A DNA stretch of 13,185 nucleotides from DAOMOP01 sp035444405 (GTDB taxonomy: Bacteria; Pseudomonadota; Gammaproteobacteria; Burkholderiales; Rhodocyclaceae). Position numbers and translations under genes: made by a program. The stretch spans positions 1 through 13,185 of the forward strand of contig DAOMOP010000110.1 in assembly GCA_035444405.1 (NCBI GenBank), written 5' to 3'. This document shows, in pieces, positions 6,566 through 12,340 of this stretch; the first letter of the stretch is position 1; each line of letters opens with the position of its first letter. The notes below the pieces were generated by a model. It was given only the letters and a program-made list of their open reading frames with translations. It was not told where the DNA came from and searched no databases.

Positions 6566-7684
6566 TCACGGCGACAGCGATTCGCCCGCACCAGAGTGCT
6601 GCGGGCCCAGCGCCCGGAACGCGGCGGGGTCCGTGCACTGGTGGATTTCGATGGTCGAGTGGACGACTTGCTCTTGCCGGGACAGTCGCTCGCGCACCGC
6701 GGCGGGCGTCAGCGTCGCGTCGTCGGTGACCAGCGTCATCGCGCACGAATAGACGCTCTTGCCGACCCGCCATACGTGCAGGTCCGTGATGTGGATCGGA
6801 TGCGCGCCGCCGGGCGCCTCGACGGCCTGCCGGATTTCGTCGACGACCGGGTGGTCCATCTCGCGATCGAGCAGAACCTTCGCGGTGTCCATGATCAGGC
6901 CCCTGGCCCAGACGGCGACCAGGACCGCGCCGACGATGCCCATCACCGGGTCGAGCCAGGCCCAGCCGTAGAGCCAGCCCCCGGCCAGCGCGACGATGGC
7001 CAGCACCGACGTGGCCGCGTCGGCCATCACGTGAAGATAGGCCGACCGCAGGTTCAGGTCGTGACGATGCGCGTGCCCGGCGTGATGGCCGTGATCGTGC
7101 GAATGGCTGTCGGCGTGATCGTGACCATGGTGATGCGCCTTGCCCAGCATCAGCGCGCTGACGATGTTGACCAGCAGGCCCAGCACGGCCACCACGATCG
7201 CTTCGCGATACTGGATCGGTTGCGGCGACGCCAGCCGGGCCGTGGATTCGAGGACCATGAAGACGGCGATGGCGAGCAGGAAGATCGCGTTGGCGAAGCC
7301 GCCGAGGATCTCGATCTTCCAGGTGCCGAAAGCGAAGCGCGGATCCTTCGCATAGCGTCGTGCGCTGGCATAGGCGAAGGCGGACAAGCCGATGGCCAGC
7401 GCGTGCGTGCTCATGTGCCAGCCGTCGGCCAGCAGCGCCATCGAATTGAACCACCAGCCTGCCGCGATCTCGACCACCATCGCCGCCGCGGTCAGCCACA
7501 TGACCGCCCGCGTGCTGCGTTCGGCAGCCCGGCTCGTGGTGTCGAAAGCGTGATCGTGGGCCCACTGCACGCGCCGCTCGGCGCGCACGCGATGCGCCGC
7601 GGTATCGCCGCCGACCGCGGCCGCTTGCGCGCCGTGGCCGTTCGGCTCGCTCGAGGTGTCTGACGATATCGGCGTGGGATGCAT
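6566..7684 (-). CDS. dmeF: Cation diffusion facilitator, DmeF-type Co2+/Ni2+ efflux protein
   Basis: A 372-residue inner-membrane antiporter that exports divalent metal ions. The N-terminal WAHDHAF (41-47), helix 2 motif LLADGWHMSTHALA (Asp87, His90, His94), DPRFAFGTWKIEILGGF (114-130) and helix 5 motif YLHVMADAATS (His218, Asp222) are those of DmeF-like CDF proteins. A histidine-rich loop (HHHGHDHADSHSHDHGHHAG, 184-203) joins helices 4 and 5, and a C-terminal cytoplasmic domain follows (HITDLHVWRVGKSVYSCAM). The start is ATG 7684; the ribosome-binding site is weak. No dmeR/rcnR-type repressor gene is next to it. The metal preference is inferred from the family. Confidence 0.9.
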   Translation of the reverse strand: MHPTPISSDTSSEPNGHGAQAAAVGGDTAAHRVRAERRVQWAHDHAFDTTSRAAERSTRAVMWLTAAAMVVEIAAGWWFNSMALLADGWHMSTHALAIGLSAFAYASARRYAKDPRFAFGTWKIEILGGFANAIFLLAIAVFMVLESTARLASPQPIQYREAIVVAVLGLLVNIVSALMLGKAHHHGHDHADSHSHDHGHHAGHAHRHDLNLRSAYLHVMADAATSVLAIVALAGGWLYGWAWLDPVMGIVGAVLVAVWARGLIMDTAKVLLDREMDHPVVDEIRQAVEAPGGAHPIHITDLHVWRVGKSVYSCAMTLVTDDATLTPAAVRERLSRQEQVVHSTIEIHQCTDPAAFRALGPQHSGAGESLSP

Positions 7685-8045
7685 GCAAGCTCATCGGAAC
7701 CGGTGTTCCTGGACGGGATGATGCACCGAAAGACGCCGTGGCGCCAATGGCGCCGGCGGCTCGGTCGCATGCCGGCGCGGCAGGACGCCGCCGGCGCCGT
7801 AGCGCGCCCCGGCCGGATGGGCAAGCGGGTCGAACGGCGAACGTTCAGACCTGGACGTTCATCTTGACGCTGCACGATAATGCATATTCTGCCCGTAAGA
7901 AAGCAGTATCATGCATTTCAATCAGTTGTGAATTGTGGCACGCATCTGGCTGAAGCCCGTCTGCTGCCGCCCGCAGGCCGCATGACACGGTGAAGAGCGC
8001 CGGACACGCGGCAAGGGCGAACATGTTCCCGACGAGGTGATGACA
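7685..8045. other. Intergenic region between dmeF and mlaC (divergent)
   Basis: 361 bases with no gene I can support. The first 160 bases are GC-rich. Bases 7860-7930 form a conspicuously AT-rich island holding TTGACG (7864-7869, a -35-like hexamer), TATTCT (7885-7890) and an inverted repeat described separately. GACGAGG at 8031-8037 is the likely mlaC ribosome-binding site. Confidence 0.45.
7879..7917 (+). promoter_or_regulatory. Inverted repeat in AT-rich island upstream of mlaC, possible operator
   Basis: AATGCAT (7879-7885) and ATGCATT (7911-7917) are perfect inverted arms. Inside them TTCTG (7887-7891) and CAGTA (7904-7908) partly continue the pairing. The repeat overlaps the candidate TTGACG/TATTCT promoter, whose 15-base spacer is short. 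It could be a binding site controlling mlaC, dmeF, or both. Confidence 0.3.
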
Positions 8046-8666
8046 ATGAGATCGATGCTGATGGTGTGGTGTCTTGCGGCGATGGCGCTGATGCCCATCG
8101 GCGCTTCGGCGACGGGTCCGAATCCCGACGAGCTGATTCGTCGCCTCTCCGACGAGGTGCTCGAAAAGCTCCGGACCGATGAGGCGCTTCGCGCCGGCGA
8201 GAGCGGCCGGGTGGTCGCGTTGGTCGAACAGCTGGTGCTGCCGCATTTCGACTTCCGTCGCATGACCATGCTCGCGGTCGGGCGCGACTGGCGCACGGCA
8301 TCGCCCGAGCAGCAGGATCGATTGACCGAGGCGTTCTATCGGATGCTGGTGCGCACCTATTCGGGGGCGCTGACGCACTATCGCGATCAGACGGTCGGCG
8401 TGCAGCCGGTGCGCACGATGCCGTCGGACAAGACGGTGAGGGTCCAGACCGAGATCCGCCAGCCGGGCAGCCAGCCGGTGGCGGTGGACTACGTGCTCGC
8501 GCAACGGGCCGACGGCTGGAAGGTGTTCGACATCGTCGTCGCCGGCGTCAGTCTGGTCACCAGCTATCGGGGGACTTTCACGCAGGCCCTGCGTGCAGGC
8601 GGAATCGAGACGCTGATCGAGTCACTCGAGAGCAAGGAGCGCGAGCTCGCGCAACGAACCGGTTGA
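8046..8666 (+). CDS. mlaC: MlaC/Ttg2D-family periplasmic phospholipid-binding protein, orphan
   Basis: A 206-residue exported protein (signal peptide MRSMLMVWCLAAMALMPIGA, cleavage near ASA) of the MlaC family (PF05494), which carries phospholipids between the MlaA and MlaFEDB complexes. Diagnostic strings are VLPHFDFRRMTMLAVGRDWR, EAFYRMLVRTYSGAL, VDYVLAQRADGWKVFDI and AGVSLVTSYRGTF. I start it at ATG 8046, eight bases after GAGG; GTG 8037 and ATG 8040 are in frame but sit on or too near that site. Here it stands alone: no mlaF, mlaE, mlaD or mlaB follows before the gap. An MlaE-type fragment occurs at the far left edge of the window, but 8 kb away and on the other strand. Confidence 0.88.
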   Translation: MRSMLMVWCLAAMALMPIGASATGPNPDELIRRLSDEVLEKLRTDEALRAGESGRVVALVEQLVLPHFDFRRMTMLAVGRDWRTASPEQQDRLTEAFYRMLVRTYSGALTHYRDQTVGVQPVRTMPSDKTVRVQTEIRQPGSQPVAVDYVLAQRADGWKVFDIVVAGVSLVTSYRGTFTQALRAGGIETLIESLESKERELAQRTG

Positions 8667-8668
8667 GC

Positions 8669-8702
8669 GCCGGGCTCGAAGCCGCGGCTCGCCTCGCCCG
8701 GC
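8669..8702 (+). terminator. GC-rich stem-loop after mlaC
   Basis: GCCGGGC (8669-8675) pairs perfectly with GCCCGGC (8696-8702), and the loop contains the self-complementary GCCGCGGC (8681-8688). It begins two bases after the mlaC stop. No T run follows, so it is not a classical intrinsic terminator; it may only stabilise the mRNA 3' end. Confidence 0.3.
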
Positions 8703-8742
8703 TGTCGAGTCGAGCTCGGGCGGATACGAATGCGGTAGAGTT

Positions 8743-8803
8743 ATGCCGATGCCGATGCCGATGCCGATGCCGATGCCGATGCCGATGCCGATGCCGATGC
8801 CGA
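8743..8803 (+). repeat. ATGCCG hexanucleotide tandem repeat, truncated by assembly gap
   Basis: 61 bases of perfect (ATGCCG)n, just over ten copies, running directly into the N gap, so the true copy number is unknown. In forward frames it would read Met-Pro, Cys-Arg or Asp-Ala repeats; I do not think it is coding. It lies in the mlaC-pagL intergenic region. Confidence 0.95.
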
Positions 8804-8903
8804 NNNNNNNNNNNNNNNNNNNNNNNNNNNNNNNNNNNNNNNNNNNNNNNNNNNNNNNNNNNNNNNNNNNNNNNNNNNNNNNNNNNNNNNNNNNNNNNNN
8901 NNN
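8804..8903. other. Assembly gap of 100 N
   Basis: Exactly 100 ambiguous bases, the usual placeholder for a scaffold gap of unknown length. Sequence resumes at 8904 with non-repetitive DNA. Confidence 0.98.
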
Positions 8904-8961
8904 TGCGGCTGCCGGCACATGATCACGTCTTGTGAAACTGACTTTGCCGAGGATGTCTCTG

Positions 8962-9510
8962 ATGCGTCTTTTATCCGTGCGTGGCGTGCGCCTTCTCTCG
9001 CTGGGCCTTGCCGTGTCGTCCTGCGCTCTGTCGGCCGCTTCCGCGAGCGCTGCCGATGTGGTGCTGAAGTACGGAGAGAGCGGCGGCAGCTATGAACGCA
9101 GCGGCATCGGTGTCCGCCTTGCCCCGGTGTGGTCGGATGACTGGGGTGGCTGGGACGCGACCTTGCGTCCCGAGCTCGAGTTGTCGCGATTCCGCTACAC
9201 CGGTTCGCGCCCCGGACCGGATGGCCTGACCCAGGGCGGGGTGATCGGCATCCTGCGCCTGCAGCGCGACGGGGCCCGGGTGAGCCCGTACGCCGAGGTC
9301 GGCCTCGGCGCCGCGATGCTCAGCCGCGACAGGCTCGGCAGCAGGGAGCTGTCCACGCGCTTCCAGTTCTCGCAGCATGTCGGACTGGGGGTGGAGTTCG
9401 CGGCGAAGTGGTGGCTGGGCTGGCAATACTCGCACTACTCGAATGCGGACATCGAGAAGCCGAACGACGGGCTGGACGTGCACCAGATCGTCGTCGGCGC
9501 GCGGTTCTGA
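8962..9510 (+). CDS. pagL: PagL-like lipid A 3-O-deacylase (acyloxyacyl hydrolase family)
   Basis: A 182-residue outer-membrane beta-barrel enzyme that removes the 3-O acyl chain of lipid A. MRLLSVRGVRLLSLGLAVSS through ASASA is a signal peptide. The body alternates as barrel strands (WDATLRPELELSRFRY; GVIGILRLQRDG; RVSPYAEVGLGAAML; HVGLGVEFAAKWWLGWQYSH). The C-terminal motif HYSNADIEKPNDG carries catalytic His158 and Ser160 and the protein ends in aromatic Phe182, as barrels do. The third member of the triad, Glu in P. aeruginosa PagL at Ser+12, is Asp172 here. Start choice: GAGG (8949-8952) lies nine bases before ATG 8962; GTG 8932 and ATG 8953 are in frame but badly spaced. The promoter is hidden by, or lies close to, the gap and the ATGCCG tract. 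Confidence 0.85.
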   Translation: MRLLSVRGVRLLSLGLAVSSCALSAASASAADVVLKYGESGGSYERSGIGVRLAPVWSDDWGGWDATLRPELELSRFRYTGSRPGPDGLTQGGVIGILRLQRDGARVSPYAEVGLGAAMLSRDRLGSRELSTRFQFSQHVGLGVEFAAKWWLGWQYSHYSNADIEKPNDGLDVHQIVVGARF

Positions 9511-9584
9511 GCGAGGGATGCCGACCTCATTGTGCTCCACAGCGTGCTATCTTCCGATGACGGACGGTTGGCGGCGCAGGCGCA

Positions 9585-9800
9585 ATGAACAACAAGAACC
9601 TCTCGGAACGCGACATCTGCACCAAGTTCATCACCCCCGCCCTGACCTCGGCAGGTTGGGATGTGCAGACCCAGGTGCGCGAGGAGGTCACCTTCACCGC
9701 CGGGCGCATCATCGTGCGCGGCAATCTGCACAGCCGCGGCAAGACCAAGCGCGCCGACGACCTGCTGTACTACAGGCCGAACCTGCCGATCGCCGTGATT
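9585..9800 (+). pseudogene. hsdR: Type I restriction endonuclease R subunit, 5' fragment only
   Basis: 72 codons, MNNKNLSERDICTKFITPAL through RADDLLYYRPNLPIAVI, match the N-terminus of a family of HsdR motor/nuclease subunits (full proteins run to many hundreds of residues). Recognition stops at GTGATT, about 9800. The expected next residues are EAKDN, the E-x-K of the PD-(D/E)xK nuclease; instead the frame reads LKKTFCNLLFP and continues without similarity to a stop at 10034. So the gene lost its nuclease active site and all helicase and C-terminal domains. No hsdM or hsdS is present. The start lacks a strong ribosome-binding site. Confidence 0.8.
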
Positions 9801-10068
9801 CTCAAGAAAACGTTCTGCAATCTTCTGTTTCCTTTGCGAACGACGTCCGCTGCTTGCGGGGATGGGATGCTGAAAAGCAGAAGTGCCACCCAGTCGCTCA
9901 GGCGGCCCAGCACCGGTCGCTTGGCCCCGACCGACAGGGCGACATCGCATCCAGCTATTTCCGCTGTAGCGGCGATCAATAGCTGTCGCAGCACACTTCA
10001 ATTCACGTGGTCATGTGTGCGCCGCGCAGCGTAACGCGAGTCCAATATATACGGCTATCAAAGTAGGT

Positions 10069-10084
10069 GTATTCTGCGGAATAC
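10069..10084. promoter_or_regulatory. Inverted repeat GTATTC-N4-GAATAC upstream of hipB
   Basis: A perfect six-base dyad with a four-base spacer (TGCG), about 95 bases before the hipB start. It is a candidate distal operator for HipB or a remnant of another element. Confidence 0.4.
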
Positions 10085-10113
10085 TGGGCGACAGCTTTTA
10101 ACGGCCTGCTGTG

Positions 10114-10173
10114 ATAGGCGTATTAGTAAATCGCGAGGCAGATTCGCCTATACTCCTGTTGTACTAGGAGGAT
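10114..10173 (+). promoter_or_regulatory. hipBA promoter/operator and ribosome-binding site
   Basis: Three elements overlap. TATACT (10149-10154) is a 5/6 match to a -10 box, without a good -35. ATAGGCG (10114-10120) and CGCCTAT (10145-10151) are a perfect seven-base inverted pair 24 bases apart, the right arm lying on the -10. ATACTCCT (10150-10157) and AGGAGGAT (10166-10173) form a 7/8 dyad with an eight-base spacer, the geometry known for E. coli HipB operators (TATCC-N8-GGATA). The right arm includes the Shine-Dalgarno AGGAGG (10166-10171), six bases before ATG. Autorepression by HipB/HipAB is therefore likely. Confidence 0.5.
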
Positions 10174-10177
10174 TTTA

Positions 10178-10471
10178 ATGGCGCGTCGCGTTGTTCCCAC
10201 TGCATTCCCCGTCGACCCCCAGCTCACGACGTCCGAAGAGTTCGGGGCGGCCGTTCGTGCGGCTCGCACCGCCAGCGGGCTTACCCTCGAGGAGGCGGCG
10301 CTGGCGGTGAGTGTCGCCAAGCAGACGCTGGGCGACCTGGAGGCTGGCAAGCCAACGGTCGGGCTGGGGATTGCCCTGCGGGTGGCGAAGGCGCTCGGCG
10401 TGAGCCTCTTCATGGTGCCGGCGGGCGAGGCCGGTCCGATTTTGCAGCTCATCCGCGAGGCGCGTGAGTAA
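10178..10471 (+). CDS. hipB: HipB-type antitoxin, XRE-family DNA-binding protein
   Basis: A 97-residue protein (MARRVVPTAFPVDPQLTTSE) whose residues 20-78 form an XRE helix-turn-helix (FGAAVRAARTASGLTLEEAA, AVSVAKQTLGDLEAGKPTVG, LRVAKALGV). It should bind and hold the HipA kinase and repress its own operon. A strong AGGAGG precedes ATG. The stop TAA shares its last base with the hipA ATG (TAATG), so the genes are coupled. The N-terminal extension before the HTH is about 20 residues. Confidence 0.88.
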   Translation: MARRVVPTAFPVDPQLTTSEEFGAAVRAARTASGLTLEEAALAVSVAKQTLGDLEAGKPTVGLGIALRVAKALGVSLFMVPAGEAGPILQLIREARE

Positions 10472-11802
10472 TGGAGCTCGACGTTCTGATGAATGGGGAG
10501 CTCGCGGGCACGCTGAGCTACACGGCGGCGACCCACCGTTATGCGTTTCGCTACAGCCCGACGTGGCTTTCGCGCAAGGAGCGCTACGCCCTCGGTCCGA
10601 CCTTGCCGCTCGAGGCGGGTGAGGCGGCGGCTGACGAGCGCCACAGTGCTGTGGTGCGCCAGTTCTTCGACAACCTGCTGCCCGAGGGGCAGGCACTCGA
10701 TGATGCGGCGAGCACGCACAAGGTCTCGAAGGGCAACTTGTTGGGGCTCCTGGCGGCGCTGGGCGGGGAGACCGCTGGAGCGCTGCAGCTGCGCCTTCCC
10801 GGGGCAGAGGCGGCGCCGGTGGCCGAGACCCGCCGGGTGCTGTCGCACGAAGAGCTCTCGGAGCGCATCCGCGCGCGCCCGTTCAAACCCTTCTCGGTCT
10901 GGGACGGACGCGTGCGTCTGTCGATCGCGGGCTACCAGGACAAGATTGCCGTCTTCGAGGAGGACGGGCAGTGGGCGCTCGTCGAGGGTGCGCGCCTCGC
11001 GTCGACCCACATCCTCAAGCCCGAGCCGGTCGCGCCGCAGCTTGCCGGGCTCACCGGCAACGAGTTCTTCTGTATGCGGCTTGCCCATTGGTCGAGGCTG
11101 CCAGTCGCCGAGGTCGCTCTCGTACGAGTGCCCGAACCGGTGCTGGCGGTGAAGCGCTTCGACCGCGAGCTCACTGCGGGGCGTGTCGTGCGCCGGCACA
11201 TCATCGACGGCTGCCAGGCGCTGGGGCTGTCGTCGGCGCTCAAGTACGAGCGGCCCTACGGCGACACCCGGGATGTGCGCGACCTACGCGAGGGGGCGTC
11301 GCTGCCGATGCTCTTTGCGCTCCTCGAGCACTGCCCGCGGCCCGCCGCCGAGCGGCTTGCGCTGCTGCGCTGGGTGCTCTTCCAGGTGCTCATAGGCAAC
11401 ACCGATGCGCACGCGAAGAACGTCTCCTTCTACATGGGGCGCGAAGGGCTCTCGCTTGCGCCGGCCTACGACCTCGTGTGCGGGCTCGCCTTCGATGGCG
11501 AGAAGCTCTTCGACACCTACGCCATGGCCATTGGCGACGCGTTCCATGCGCAGGAGCTGTCGCCCTTCGAGTGGGCGAACCTCGCTCACGCCTGCGCGCT
11601 ACCCTTCCGCCAGGTGGGCGCCGAGCTCTCTCGCATGGCTCAGCGCGTGCGCACGAGCCTGCCCAAGGCGTGCGAGGATGCGCGGGCCGCCGGGGTGGCC
11701 CCGGTGCTCATCGAGCAGCTGTGCGAGTTGGTTGCTGCCGAGTGCGTGCGCCAGGCCGACATGGCGCCCGACGTGGCGAAGGTCGACCCGGAGCTTTACT
11801 GA
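10471..11802 (+). CDS. hipA: HipA-type serine/threonine kinase toxin
   Basis: A full-length 443-residue HipA. In E. coli, HipA phosphorylates glutamyl-tRNA synthetase and so halts translation; the target here is not known. An N-terminal HipA_N region (residues 1-105; FDNLLPEG at 66-73) is followed by the kinase domain. Visible active-site parts are the autophosphorylation-loop serine Ser151 in SIAGYQDKIAV, the ATP-contacting Lys183 in THILKPEP, the catalytic Asp312 in IGNTDAHAKN and the metal-binding Asp334 in APAYDLVCG. Nothing is truncated or frameshifted, so the toxin looks active. It is translationally coupled to hipB by the one-base overlap. It is the only intact gene in the accessory block between pagL and gyrB. 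Confidence 0.92.
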   Translation: MELDVLMNGELAGTLSYTAATHRYAFRYSPTWLSRKERYALGPTLPLEAGEAAADERHSAVVRQFFDNLLPEGQALDDAASTHKVSKGNLLGLLAALGGETAGALQLRLPGAEAAPVAETRRVLSHEELSERIRARPFKPFSVWDGRVRLSIAGYQDKIAVFEEDGQWALVEGARLASTHILKPEPVAPQLAGLTGNEFFCMRLAHWSRLPVAEVALVRVPEPVLAVKRFDRELTAGRVVRRHIIDGCQALGLSSALKYERPYGDTRDVRDLREGASLPMLFALLEHCPRPAAERLALLRWVLFQVLIGNTDAHAKNVSFYMGREGLSLAPAYDLVCGLAFDGEKLFDTYAMAIGDAFHAQELSPFEWANLAHACALPFRQVGAELSRMAQRVRTSLPKACEDARAAGVAPVLIEQLCELVAAECVRQADMAPDVAKVDPELY

Positions 11803-12006
11803 GCCGCAGCGCATTGTCGTCGTCGACGATGATGATGCGGTGACGACGATGTTGAATGTTGCGGTATGTCGTCGCAACGGATGTACTCGACCCCATTCCC
11901 TCCCCCGCAGCGGAACTGACTTCGGCCTTCGCCGCGGGTGCGTCCCGCGACCGCCCCGCAAGGGACCGGTGGCGTAGAATGCCGGAAACATGCTCAGGAG
12001 CGGCCC
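11803..12006. other. Spacer between hipA and the mrr stub, with mrr expression signals
   Basis: Beyond the palindrome it holds TAGAAT (11975-11980), a plausible -10 box without a good -35, and AGGAG (11996-12000), six bases before the GTG of the mrr fragment. The plus-strand string 11799-11850 (TEPQRIVVVDDDDAVTTML) resembles a response-regulator N-terminus but has no start codon. I see no intact gene. Confidence 0.4.
11811..11838 (+). terminator. Long imperfect palindrome just after hipA
   Basis: A 28-base self-complementary stretch (GCATTGTCGTCG to ATGATGATGC, centred on TCGA at 11823-11826) starts eight bases after the hipA stop. With G-U pairs it folds along almost its whole length. No T run follows, so terminator function is doubtful. 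Its GTC/GAT repeats also encode a Val-Val-Asp-Asp-like string on both strands. Confidence 0.3.
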
Positions 12007-12111
12007 GTGGCAGTTCCGCCATTCCAGGACCTATTCCTTCCGTTTTTGAAGTTCATGGCCGATGGCAAGGTCCATGCCCGCCAAGAGCTCGCGCACCACC
12101 TGGCGCAAGAA
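12007..12111 (+). pseudogene. mrr: Mrr-family restriction endonuclease, 5' fragment only
   Basis: From GTG 12007 the frame reads VAVPPFQDLFLPFLKFMADG, then KVHARQELAHHLAQE. This is the start of the Mrr N-terminal winged-helix domain (typically 'MAVPDFQSLMLPLL..LADG..H'). Mrr is a modification-dependent type IV restriction enzyme. Similarity ends after about 35 codons near 12111; the rest of the winged helix and the whole Mrr catalytic domain (of a protein normally near 300 residues) are missing. The ribosome-binding site AGGAG and a TAGAAT box remain. Downstream the DNA switches to a decayed XRE regulator in another frame. Confidence 0.7.
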
Positions 12112-12290
12112 GCTTGGTCTCAATCAGCGCGATTTCTGCGAGCCAGGCGGTATCACCCAATCCACAACATTCTCGGTGCGCGTCCGGGCACAACATCCCG
12201 TTGGCCGTGTAGATACTGCTGCAGATCGTGTGCGGGACGGCCGCGCAATTGGCCGACACGGAGACGAGCTGCTGCGCAGATCGCACTGAC
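12104..12290 (+). pseudogene. Decayed XRE-type helix-turn-helix regulator
   Basis: In one frame 12104-12157 reads RKKLGLNQRDFCEPGGITQS, close to a known small-regulator pattern 'RKKLGLNQ.EFW..VGVTQSGGSRYESGR.IP'. The match then resumes in a different frame at 12183 as SGHNIPLAV, TAG stop (12210-12212), ILLQIVCGTAAQLAD. Between them about 18 bases are scrambled with a net frame change. The gene has therefore lost its start and suffered a frameshift and a nonsense mutation. Its first recognisable bases overlap the last of the mrr stub, sharing GCGCAAGAAG. Confidence 0.6.
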
Positions 12291-12340
12291 TCGGAGTTGT
12301 GGTCACGATCGTCGGAGTACGCACCTACAGCTACACCCGA

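Larger units (their letters stand above)
9801..10177. other. Unassigned accessory DNA between the hsdR stub and hipB
   Basis: 377 bases. The first ~230 continue the broken hsdR frame and also carry a 74-codon minus-strand frame (9770-9994, MLRQLLIAATAEIAGCDVAL); I recognise neither and doubt both. From about 10035 the DNA is clearly AT-richer than its surroundings (CCAATATATACGGCTATCAA) and holds the hip control region. No insertion sequence ends or tRNA were found. Confidence 0.5.

Noticed and set aside
5041..6591. 516-codon minus-strand open frame opposite the aminotransferase
   Set aside because: Antisense shadow; no recognisable motifs, and the plus strand has an intact PLP enzyme with a proper Shine-Dalgarno site.
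4926..6752. 608-codon plus-strand open frame across the aminotransferase
   Set aside because: It is Arg/Ala-rich without motifs, overlaps the well-supported aminotransferase and runs into the opposite-strand lipoprotein gene.
7845..8504. 219-codon minus-strand frame opposite mlaC
   Set aside because: Shadow frame rich in Arg/His without motifs; mlaC on the plus strand is clear.
8743..8803. CRISPR array
   Set aside because: The units are six bases with no spacers between them; this is a simple tandem repeat, and no cas genes are near.
8743..8935. Met-Pro repeat protein across the hexamer tract and gap
   Set aside because: The gap length is arbitrary, so the frame cannot be followed; there is no good ribosome-binding site before 8743.
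9770..9994. 74-codon minus-strand frame with hydrophobic stretches
   Set aside because: It overlaps the well-supported hsdR stub by about 30 bases, lacks a ribosome-binding site, and resembles nothing I know.
10153..10171. RNA hairpin hiding the hipB ribosome-binding site (CTCCT with AGGAG)
   Set aside because: With a -10 at 10149-10154 the transcript would start near 10161, so the left arm is probably not transcribed. A DNA operator explains the dyad better.
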